Origin: Roseimaritima sp.
GTDB taxonomy: Bacteria > Planctomycetota > Planctomycetia > Pirellulales > Pirellulaceae
DNA: 13,709 nucleotides
Reading direction: 5' to 3'
Assembly (NCBI GenBank): GCA_007124075.1
Contig: SLFV01000569.1
Span: forward strand, 1 to 13,709
Both the position numbers and the translations under genes were made by a program. The stretch's first letter is position 1. Every line of letters begins with the position of its first letter. The notes under the pieces were generated by a model. The model searched no databases and was not told where the DNA came from. It saw nothing but the letters and a program-made list of their open reading frames with translations. Shown in pieces: positions 1-6,605 of the stretch.

Positions 1-1
1 G

Positions 2-1030
2 ACGGAGACCAAACCTGAAGGTCCGTTCGGCGATCACCTGGGGTATTACAGCTTGCAGCATCCCTTCCCATTCGTGCAGGTCAAACGGGTGTGGCATCGT
101 CGCGACGCGATCTGGCCCTTCACCGTGGTGGGACGTCCGCCGCAGGAGGATACCACCTTTGGACAATTGATTCATGAATTGACCGGTCCGATTATTCCAA
201 CCGTGATTCCGGGGGTCAAAGGTGTCCATGCGGTTGACGCCGCCGGGGTCCACCCATTGCTGCTGGCGATCGGCAGCGAACGCTACATGCCCTATCTACG
301 CGCGCAGGAACCCCAAGAACTGTTGACGCAGGCTAACGCGATCCTGGGTAACGGGCAACTGTCGTTGGCGAAGTATCTAATTATTGTCAACGACGCAGAC
401 GTTCCCGACCTGGACATCCACGACATCGGAGCTTTCTTCCAGGCGTTGTTGCAGCGAGTGGATTGGCGGCGGGATTGTCACTTTCAGACGCGAACCACGA
501 TTGACACGCTGGATTACACCGGCAGCGGATTTAATCGCGGGTCCAAACTGGTGTTAGCCGCCGCAGGTCCTCCGGTGCGAAAGCTGGTTAGCGAATTGCC
601 CAGTGACGCTTCATTGCCGCAGGGGTTTGGCGATGTCAAAGTGGTCCAGCCCGGCGTGCTGGCGGTCAGCGGACCCGCGTTCTCTGACGAAGCCGAACGA
701 CGTCGGCAAATCGAAGGGTTCGCGAATCATTGCCAACCGCCTCACCCGCTGAATGCCTTTCCCTGGATCACGATTTGTGATGACGCCCGGTTTGCCGCAC
801 AATCCCTGAACAACTGGCTGTGGGTCACCTTCACTCGCAGCAATCCGGCAGCGGACGTTTTTGGAATCGGAGCCGAAACGCAGGACAAGCACTGGGGCTG
901 CCGGGGTGCGTTGATCGTGGACGCCCGCGGAAAACCACATCACGCGCCGCCTGTGCTGGAGGATGCGGATACGATGCGTCGCGTCGACGCACGAGCGGCC
1001 GCCGGTGGTCCACTGGCGAAATACCTGTAA
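2..1030 (+). CDS. UbiD-family decarboxylase, 5'-truncated by the window edge
   Basis: This is the C-terminal part of a UbiD-family decarboxylase. These enzymes use prenylated FMN (made by UbiX), a divalent metal and K+ to (de)carboxylate aromatic or alpha,beta-unsaturated acids in the cytoplasm. The reading frame is open from base 2. It begins just before EGPFGDHLGYYS, the hallmark UbiD segment, whose acidic residues (E6 and D11 of the visible part) have the same spacing as the catalytic E277/E282 pair of fungal Fdc1. The TTG at 53 lies after this motif and is not the true start. Further family-like stretches are GPIIPTVIPGVKGVHAVD and the strand FVQVKRVWHRRDAIWPFTVV. About 335 residues follow the acidic pair, against roughly 210-220 in E. 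coli UbiD or Fdc1, so the C-terminus is about 120 residues longer. The substrate is unknown: a quinone-pathway decarboxylase is plausible but not shown. The SDR gene starts 21 bases downstream, suggesting an operon. Confidence 0.88.
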   Translation, partial: TETKPEGPFGDHLGYYSLQHPFPFVQVKRVWHRRDAIWPFTVVGRPPQEDTTFGQLIHELTGPIIPTVIPGVKGVHAVDAAGVHPLLLAIGSERYMPYLRAQEPQELLTQANAILGNGQLSLAKYLIIVNDADVPDLDIHDIGAFFQALLQRVDWRRDCHFQTRTTIDTLDYTGSGFNRGSKLVLAAAGPPVRKLVSELPSDASLPQGFGDVKVVQPGVLAVSGPAFSDEAERRRQIEGFANHCQPPHPLNAFPWITICDDARFAAQSLNNWLWVTFTRSNPAADVFGIGAETQDKHWGCRGALIVDARGKPHHAPPVLEDADTMRRVDARAAAGGPLAKYL

Positions 1031-1051
1031 TTGAGCGTCAAGGAATCAGGC

Positions 1052-1855
1052 ATGTTTTCAGTGCAAAATCGTTTTCAAACCGAGCATCCGGTTGCCCTGG
1101 TAACCGGTAGCGGCGCGCCGCGAGTGGGCAACGCGATCGCCTGCCATCTGGCCACGTTAGGATGCCACATTGCCCTGCATGCCAACGCCAGCCTTGCGGC
1201 CGCGCAGCAGACCGCCGATTCTTTGCGGCGGGCCGATACACAGTGCATGATGGTTCAGGGGCCGATCGATCAATCCGCAGCGGTAGAAGGCTTTGTCCAG
1301 CAAGTTACGGAGCGGTTTGGCCGGTTGGACATACTGGTCAACAGCGCTGCAATCTGGAGCCCAAAATCGCTTGAAGACGTCACTGCGGATGACGTCCGCC
1401 GCTACTTGGAAGTCAACACTCTGGGATCGTTTGTCGCCGCTCGTGCCGCAGGCCTGCAGATGGTTTCGCAACCGACCGGAGGGTGCATCATCAATATCGG
1501 GGACTGGGCACTGGTCCGTCCCTACTTGGATCACGCCGCTTATTTTCCCAGCAAAGGGGCGATCGAAGCGATGACACGATCGTTAGCGGTCGAATTTGCA
1601 CAGCGTAATCGCTCGGTGTTCGTCAACTGCATTCATCCGGGGCCGGTGTTGCTAGCGGACGACCTGCCGGAAGAAAAACGGCGGGCCGTTGCCGCCAGCA
1701 CCCTGGTCAAGCGAGTCGGAACGGCCGAACATATCGCCCACGCGGTGCAGATGATGGTTGAAAACGATTTTATCACCGGTACCGCATTGGTTGTCGACGG
1801 TGGCCGAACCATCTACAGTGACGATGGGCTGCAGACGGGTTACCGTACCGGTTGA
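1052..1855 (+). CDS. Short-chain dehydrogenase/reductase, pteridine reductase (PTR1/FolM)-like
   Basis: NAD(P)H-dependent reductase of the SDR superfamily, 267 residues, a typical single-domain Rossmann length. Visible motifs are the glycine-rich nucleotide loop TGSGAPRVG (18-26), VNSAA in place of NNAG (96-100), and YFPSK (Y164, K168) as the catalytic YxxxK. The usual catalytic Ser is replaced by Asp: INIGDW places D151 exactly 13 residues before Y164. This is the Asp-Tyr-Lys arrangement of Leishmania PTR1 (D181/Y194/K198) and of E. coli FolM. The segment after beta-2 (LHANAS) resembles the PTR1 NADPH loop LHYHRS but lacks its Arg. The C-terminal VDGGRTI is standard. I chose ATG 1052 because AGGAA (1041-1045) precedes it by 6 bases; the in-frame TTG at 1031 abuts the upstream stop and has no better ribosome site. 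Reduction of a dihydropterin is the best guess. An unrelated SDR substrate linked to the neighbouring UbiD enzyme remains possible. Confidence 0.88.
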   Translation: MFSVQNRFQTEHPVALVTGSGAPRVGNAIACHLATLGCHIALHANASLAAAQQTADSLRRADTQCMMVQGPIDQSAAVEGFVQQVTERFGRLDILVNSAAIWSPKSLEDVTADDVRRYLEVNTLGSFVAARAAGLQMVSQPTGGCIINIGDWALVRPYLDHAAYFPSKGAIEAMTRSLAVEFAQRNRSVFVNCIHPGPVLLADDLPEEKRRAVAASTLVKRVGTAEHIAHAVQMMVENDFITGTALVVDGGRTIYSDDGLQTGYRTG

Positions 1856-1921
1856 CCGCCTGCCTGCGGTTGGTGGCGGTTGGGGGGCCATGACGAACCC
1901 GAACCGCCTTCGTTATTCCTT
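1855..1921 (+). terminator. Possible terminator or attenuator between the SDR gene and lipA
   Basis: Three mutually complementary segments lie between the SDR stop and lipA. ACCGCC is at 1855-1860, GGCGGTT at 1875-1881 and AACCGCC at 1902-1908. The second and third form a perfect 7-bp stem, extendable by GGG/CCC (1882-1884 with 1898-1900) across a single-base bulge, and a T-rich but interrupted stretch follows (TTCGTTATTCCTTTC). The first segment can instead pair with the second, or fold locally as ACCGC/GCGGT (1855-1859 with 1866-1870). The simplest reading is an intrinsic terminator for the upstream pair. The alternative folds would also allow attenuation ahead of lipA. No leader peptide or known riboswitch core was recognised. 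The U-tract is imperfect, so confidence is limited. Confidence 0.4.
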
Positions 1922-1954
1922 TCAAGATTCTTGTTTTCGCTGAAAGAGTTGCTC

Positions 1955-2872
1955 ATGGCGTTCCGTTTGCCCGTCGTTGCTGACCCGCAATTTCCTGATG
2001 GTGCCGTTACCTCGGGTTCGGGCCGTTTGCCAAGCTGGTTGCGTCGTCCCGTCCCCAAACGTAACGCAAACCATTTGACCTCCCAGCTTTTAGACGAATT
2101 GCGGCTGGAGACCGTTTGCGAGAACGCGAAATGTCCCAACCGCATGGAGTGTTACAGCCAGCAGACCGCGACCTTCATGATTTTGGGAAACGTCTGCACC
2201 CGGCCGTGCGGCTTCTGTGCCGTTCAACGTGGACGCCCTCCCCAGCCCCCCGAACCTGACGAACCGCAACGGGTTGCCGAGGCGGCGGCACGCCTGGGGT
2301 TGAAGCATGTCGTCATCACCAGCGTGACACGTGATGATTTGCCCGACGGCGGCGCGGACCACTTCTATCGATGCGTTCTGGCGGTGCGTGAAAGGACGGG
2401 AGCGATGGTCGAGGTGTTGACTCCCGATTTTGTGCAGTGCAAGCAGGCACTGCGTCGAGTCGTCGAGGCCAAACCGGAGGTCTTTAACCACAACATGGAA
2501 ACCGTCCCGCGACTCTATCGGCGCGTGCGCGGTCCCAAGAGCGATTATGCTTGGACGTTGCAGATGCTGCGTCAGGTGCGGCAGTGGCAGCCCACGACGC
2601 GGACCAAAAGCGGGTTGATGCTGGGGCTGGGGGAAGAACGGGGTGAATTGTTGGATGCGTTGGCCGACCTCCGCGATCACGATGTTGATTTCTTGACGTT
2701 GGGCCAGTACCTGCAACCGGGCGAGAAATACCTGCCGGTTGTCCGGTATGTGCCGCCACAGGAGTTTGAGGAGCTGGCGGAGATCGCCCGGCAGATGGGA
2801 TTCAAAAAAGTCGCCAGCGGCCCCTTTGTCCGCAGCAGCTACCATGCTCGTGATATGGCGGAGTCCGATTGA
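1955..2872 (+). CDS. lipA: Lipoyl synthase (radical SAM)
   Basis: LipA inserts two sulfur atoms into octanoyl chains on the lipoyl domains of 2-oxoacid dehydrogenases and the glycine cleavage H protein. It acts in the cytoplasm after LipB or an equivalent octanoyltransferase. Both iron-sulfur cluster signatures are visible: CENAKCPNRMEC (C-x4-C-x5-C, auxiliary cluster that donates sulfur) and CTRPCGFC (CxxxCxxC, radical SAM cluster). The C-terminal GPFVRSSYHA supplies the Ser ligand of the auxiliary cluster. VITSVTRDDLPDGGA, FNHNMETVPRLY, KSGLMLGLGE and LTLGQYLQPG are all LipA family signatures. The protein is 305 residues, a normal length. ATG 1955 is preferred, with GAAAGAG (1942-1948) as ribosome site. 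The in-frame TTG at 1880 falls inside the leader hairpin and would add 25 residues unlike any LipA N-terminus I know. No lipB or pyruvate dehydrogenase gene is adjacent. The gene appears to be transcribed alone. Confidence 0.97.
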   Translation: MAFRLPVVADPQFPDGAVTSGSGRLPSWLRRPVPKRNANHLTSQLLDELRLETVCENAKCPNRMECYSQQTATFMILGNVCTRPCGFCAVQRGRPPQPPEPDEPQRVAEAAARLGLKHVVITSVTRDDLPDGGADHFYRCVLAVRERTGAMVEVLTPDFVQCKQALRRVVEAKPEVFNHNMETVPRLYRRVRGPKSDYAWTLQMLRQVRQWQPTTRTKSGLMLGLGEERGELLDALADLRDHDVDFLTLGQYLQPGEKYLPVVRYVPPQEFEELAEIARQMGFKKVASGPFVRSSYHARDMAESD

Positions 2873-3041
2873 CCGGAGCCCCTTGTTGGCTGCGCGTGGG
2901 CCAATGGCGTTTACGCTTCCATAAAGGCGCGCGTTTGCTTATGCTGGTGCCTTGTCCTGGTCTGATCGTGCGTTGGTGCAGCGGCTGGACTCCTCTGCAT
3001 TCGTAAGCCACGCACTGAAGGACCGACGGTACGAGAAAGCA

Positions 3042-4538
3042 ATGAGCGAGTTCCTGCTTCACTATAAACGACCCGATCCCATTACCTGGGTGTATCTATC
3101 GTCTTTCCTGACGATAGGGTTGTTTTTTGTATTCCATCGTTTTTGGAGCATTCGCAATTTTGATCTTCTCTTGCTGATCATGCTTTCCCCGGGCCTGCTG
3201 ATGGTTTACGACGGCCGTCGCCAATCGATGCAGTTGGCGGAATGGGACGCGGCGTTTGGTTTCGTCAATTCGTCTGATCAGGCCTCCCCCCCCGCGTCAG
3301 TGGATGCGCCACGGACGGAATCGGCTGCCAGCCAGGGGGAAGCCAGTCGACCATTGCCGTCGGATGCTGACCTGGCGGTTCGCTCGCTTCAGGCCGAGAA
3401 ACGGGAGCAAAGCCAACGCCGCAGCGAACGTTTACAGTTTCGTGGTTTTTTGTGGCTGTTGACGATCCAAGCTTTGATTTTACTAAGATTACTGCTGGAC
3501 TGTGCAATGGTCCGACGACCGTTGCTGGCCCCTAACCTGACGGTGGGAGGCCTGTTCTTTATCGGCACCTCGATGCTAGTTTTTTTGATGGCCAACGTGT
3601 TAACCAGCACCGCGCGGCAGCAGCGGGAACATGGTCCATCGCTTTCGCGGGCAGGCTATCCGCTGATGCACGCACTGCCAACGTTACCGACACGACCGGA
3701 TATTGATCGGCACGCCGCCCAGTCCAACTTGGTCAGCGCCAGCGATTCCGCCCCCCCCCCCGCGACGTGGCGTGTCGTCGTCGCCAGGATTATCGTAATC
3801 ACGGCCCATATCGCCGTTTTAGTTGGGATCGTGCTGATTGGGTTTCAGCATTTTGGCAACTTACGGGCCGGAGCGGCTTGCTCGGTGCTGTACCTAATGG
3901 TGCCGTACACCGCGCAGATGACAGGGCGAGTCGACCATGTTTTGCCAGCGGCGTTACTGGTATGGGCGGTGCTGATGTATCGCCGCCCAATATTCGCCGG
4001 CTTATTTTTGGGTTTGGCGGGCAGTTTGGTCTATTATCCACTGTTCCTACTGCCACTTTGGACCAGTTTTTACTGGCAGCGAGGTTTGCGGCGATTTTCG
4101 TTAGGGGTAGCGATCACGATGATGATGATGACGGCTCTACTGCTGTTTGGCGGGCTGGAGCAATTTGGTGACCGTCTTCGTCAGATGTACGGGTTATGGT
4201 TGCCCCGGAGCGAGCAACTGGAAGGGGTGTGGGGTCTGGGCCTGTTGCCTGTCTGGCGTTTACCGGTCCTAGTAGCATTTGTCCTATTAGCATGGGTTTT
4301 TGCCATCTGGCCTGCACAGAAGAATTTGGGCACGCTGATCAGTTGTTCTGCCGCCCTCATGGTTGCGGCTCAGTTTTGGCATGGATATGGCGGTGGTCTG
4401 TACATTGCGTGGTTTCTGCCATTATTACTGCTGACCATTTTTCGCCCCAATCTGGAGGATCGCGTGGCCTTGAAAGTAATCGGTGGGGGCACCACATCAC
4501 GTCGACGTGTCCCCGAAATGAAGATTGAGGCAGCGTAG
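3042..4538 (+). CDS. Polytopic membrane protein of unknown function (possible GT-C-like fold)
   Basis: I do not recognise the family. The 498-residue product has about 12 hydrophobic segments, near residues 14-34, 40-56, 135-154, 166-187, 246-268, 277-293, 299-312, 317-342, 352-370, 405-423, 430-447 and 452-467. Two hydrophilic loops (about 58-134 and 190-243) are rich in Ser, Pro, Arg and Gln. The stretch IFAGLFLGLAGSLVYYPLFL with RRP before it recalls the 'aGlllGla...yPllll' pattern of polyprenyl-phosphate-dependent GT-C glycosyltransferases (GT87/DUF2029). I see no N-terminal Asp-containing catalytic loop, so this is only a hint. ATG 3042 with GAG/AAAG at 3033-3039 is preferred; TTG at 2952 would add 30 residues. 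The coding sequence contains a C8 tract (3286-3293) and a C11 tract (3751-3761), both in the hydrophilic loops and in frame as read. The stop abuts the GTG of the next gene, so the two are translationally coupled. Confidence 0.8.
   Translation: MSEFLLHYKRPDPITWVYLSSFLTIGLFFVFHRFWSIRNFDLLLLIMLSPGLLMVYDGRRQSMQLAEWDAAFGFVNSSDQASPPASVDAPRTESAASQGEASRPLPSDADLAVRSLQAEKREQSQRRSERLQFRGFLWLLTIQALILLRLLLDCAMVRRPLLAPNLTVGGLFFIGTSMLVFLMANVLTSTARQQREHGPSLSRAGYPLMHALPTLPTRPDIDRHAAQSNLVSASDSAPPPATWRVVVARIIVITAHIAVLVGIVLIGFQHFGNLRAGAACSVLYLMVPYTAQMTGRVDHVLPAALLVWAVLMYRRPIFAGLFLGLAGSLVYYPLFLLPLWTSFYWQRGLRRFSLGVAITMMMMTALLLFGGLEQFGDRLRQMYGLWLPRSEQLEGVWGLGLLPVWRLPVLVAFVLLAWVFAIWPAQKNLGTLISCSAALMVAAQFWHGYGGGLYIAWFLPLLLLTIFRPNLEDRVALKVIGGGTTSRRRVPEMKIEAA
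3751..3761 (+). repeat. C11 homopolymer tract inside a coding sequence
   Basis: Eleven consecutive C residues encode part of a Ser-Ala-Pro-Pro-Pro-Ala loop (around residues 236-241) of the membrane protein. A one-base gain or loss would put everything after about residue 240 of 498 out of frame. A shorter C8 tract lies upstream in the same gene (3286-3293). Tracts of this length are slippage-prone in replication and in sequencing. Whether this is a phase-variation site or just Pro codons in a GC-rich gene cannot be told from one sequence. Confidence 0.85.
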
Positions 4539-6467
4539 GTGGAGCAGCAGAAGGTAGCAGGAAACACCGGTCAATCCGATGGCACTGCGGCGTCTTGGTA
4601 TGAATCACGATTGCGCGAACTGGATGCCGAACGAGAGCGGATCCGGGGGATGGACCGTCGCGCCAACACGCTGCGATTTGCCTTGTTCTTTCTCGCTGCG
4701 TCCTGTTTGTTTTTGGGTTACGTTCGGCAAACAATTGCTCCGCTGCAGTGGCTGGGCTGGGCAGGCGTCGTCGCATTTCTGGTGGTGATCACGTGGCACG
4801 AAGCAATCCGTGACCAAGCCCGTCGTCTGCGGCTGGAACGTTCGGTTTTTCGGCGGCTGCGCAACCGCGTGCAACGCCAATGGGAGCGGTTGTCTCGCTG
4901 GGAGCCGAGCGAGGAATGGTTACGGGAGAACGAAGTTTGTGCCGACGTCGCCGATGACCTGGATCTTTTCGGGCAAGGTTCGCTGTTTCAACTGGTATCC
5001 ATGGCATTCACCGGTCCGGGAAGGCGAACCCTGGCGACATGGTTAGGAGCTCCGGCCGATGTGGAAGCTGCGGGAGCGCGAGCGGCTGCGTTGGATGTGT
5101 TGGCAGGCCGGCGGGATGAACGGGGACGGTTTTACCTATTGGCCAGACAAGTCGCGGAGGGGGCGGCCGAACCTGACCGTTTTCTGCAGTGGGCAGAGGG
5201 CTCGCAGTATCTCGATTCGCGTCGCTGGTTGTTGTGGTGGGCGCGGCTGTCGCCGGTCGTGATTCTAGCAACCTTTTTTGTGGGGTTGGCCCTGGGAGGG
5301 GCAGCGGTCGGATGGTTATCGGCTGGCGCGGTCATTCTGGTGAATGTTATGTTAACCGTGCTGCACCTGGGACCAATCCACGACATCTTTGGGGTCGCGC
5401 TCAGTGGGCGCGGGGATGTGGAAGGATATTCGCAATTGTTCGCTGCTGCGGAGCTGCTGCCTGCGGATTCGGATAGTCCCCTATGGCTGCGGGAAATCCG
5501 AAAACAACTGCTGGAGGCTCCCGATTCCAATGCGGTTGCTGCGCTACGGCAGTTAAGTAGTGCCAGCAAGATGGCGTCGCTGCGGCACGCGGGGTTGCTG
5601 TTTCTGATTTATGTGGTTTTGCAAGCGATCGCGTTGTGGGACGTGCATGTTTTAGCGGTTCTGGAGAAATGGCAGCGTCGTCACGGCAACCAAGCAGGCG
5701 GTTGGTTTACATCCCTGGGAGCCTTGGAAGCGTTAATGTCATTGGCGGCCTTGCGGGACGAAAATCCGGATTGGTCCTTTCCCTCTTGGCTGCCTGCGGA
5801 TCCACAGGCAGCCTTATCCGCCGTCCAGTTGGGGCATCCGCTGCTGACCAATGATCAACGTGTTTGTAACGACGTGACTATTGGACCAACGGGAACCGTC
5901 CTTCTGGTGACCGGTTCCAACATGTCGGGTAAAAGCACACTCCTGCGTGCGGTTGGATTGAACAGCATGCTGGCCGCTGCGGGTGCGCCCGTATGTGCAC
6001 AACAATTCTCGCTACCCCCGGTCCAACTGGCGACTAGTATCCGCGTGCGTGACAGTGTTCGCGAGGGAGTTTCGTTTTACATGGCGGAGTTGAAGCGACT
6101 TCGGGTCGTCGTGCAACGCGCCCGCGCGCTGCGCGGCACTGCGGGCCGGCGAGTCCTGTATCTGCTGGATGAGATTTTGCAGGGAACCAACAATCGCGAA
6201 CGTCAAATCGCGGTAGCACAGGTGCTGGAGCATCTTTTGCAGGCTGGGGCGATTGGCGCGATCAGCACCCACGATCTGGACTTGGCGGATGATCCGTTGT
6301 TGCGGGAAGTCGCAATCCCCGTCCATTTTCGCGAACAGATTCAACAGGACCCCCAAGGACAGGATACGATGACGTTCGACTATCGAATGCGCCCGGGAGT
6401 CACGCCGACCACCAACGCGTTGCGGCTACTGGAACTGGTCGGCCTGGGCCGCGAGACGTTGAAATGA
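4539..6467 (+). CDS. Membrane-anchored MutS-family ATPase
   Basis: A 642-residue protein with a MutS-type core and ATPase but no N-terminal mismatch-recognition domain. The core shows LDLFGQGSLFQLV (about 141-153) followed by GRRTLATWLGAP, the linker pattern of MutS domain III. The ATPase begins at LGHPLLT (431-437). Walker A is GSNMSGKST (459-467), Walker B ends in D544/E545 (VLYLLDE), and STHD around H578 is the switch histidine. Hydrophobic segments at about 46-62, 72-86, 237-258, 262-276 and 351-368 predict membrane insertion in pairs. The family can be placed among the non-canonical, membrane-associated MutS-like proteins seen in some Bacteroidetes and planctomycetes, whose function I do not know. 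GTG 4539 immediately follows the previous stop (TAG 4536-4538), and TGAGG at about 4525-4529 is a plausible ribosome site. A role in ordinary mismatch repair is unlikely because the Phe-x-Glu reading domain and the clamp are absent. Confidence 0.88.
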   Translation: MEQQKVAGNTGQSDGTAASWYESRLRELDAERERIRGMDRRANTLRFALFFLAASCLFLGYVRQTIAPLQWLGWAGVVAFLVVITWHEAIRDQARRLRLERSVFRRLRNRVQRQWERLSRWEPSEEWLRENEVCADVADDLDLFGQGSLFQLVSMAFTGPGRRTLATWLGAPADVEAAGARAAALDVLAGRRDERGRFYLLARQVAEGAAEPDRFLQWAEGSQYLDSRRWLLWWARLSPVVILATFFVGLALGGAAVGWLSAGAVILVNVMLTVLHLGPIHDIFGVALSGRGDVEGYSQLFAAAELLPADSDSPLWLREIRKQLLEAPDSNAVAALRQLSSASKMASLRHAGLLFLIYVVLQAIALWDVHVLAVLEKWQRRHGNQAGGWFTSLGALEALMSLAALRDENPDWSFPSWLPADPQAALSAVQLGHPLLTNDQRVCNDVTIGPTGTVLLVTGSNMSGKSTLLRAVGLNSMLAAAGAPVCAQQFSLPPVQLATSIRVRDSVREGVSFYMAELKRLRVVVQRARALRGTAGRRVLYLLDEILQGTNNRERQIAVAQVLEHLLQAGAIGAISTHDLDLADDPLLREVAIPVHFREQIQQDPQGQDTMTFDYRMRPGVTPTTNALRLLELVGLGRETLK

Positions 6468-6605
6468 AGCGAAGCAACTGGCGGTTCCTAGCGGTTCCCT
6501 TGGCTTGTCTCTCCCGGCATCGCGCGACGGGATTCTCTGGGAAAGGTTCGCTATATTCTTATCTGCCGCTTGCCCTAGTCAAAGAATTTCCATGGAAATA
6601 ACGAT

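Noticed and set aside
1880..1954. Upstream TTG start for lipA
   Set aside because: It falls inside the leader hairpin, and the added residues do not look like a LipA N-terminus. ATG 1955 has a better ribosome site.
2090..2845. 251-codon open frame on the minus strand inside lipA
   Set aside because: Shadow of lipA, whose cluster motifs are unambiguous on the plus strand.
2952..3041. Upstream TTG start for the membrane protein
   Set aside because: It adds 30 hydrophilic residues without a convincing ribosome site; ATG 3042 is better placed.
4117..4133. ATG/GATGAT short tandem repeat in the membrane protein gene
   Set aside because: It is only a short run of Met codons in a hydrophobic helix, in multiples of three, with no sign of function.
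6512..6557. TCCCG/CGGGA hairpin and TATATT box upstream of the GntP gene
   Set aside because: The stem is only 5 bp with an 11-base loop and no T-tract, and no -35 hexamer is correctly spaced from TATATT (6552-6557), so neither terminator nor promoter is supported.
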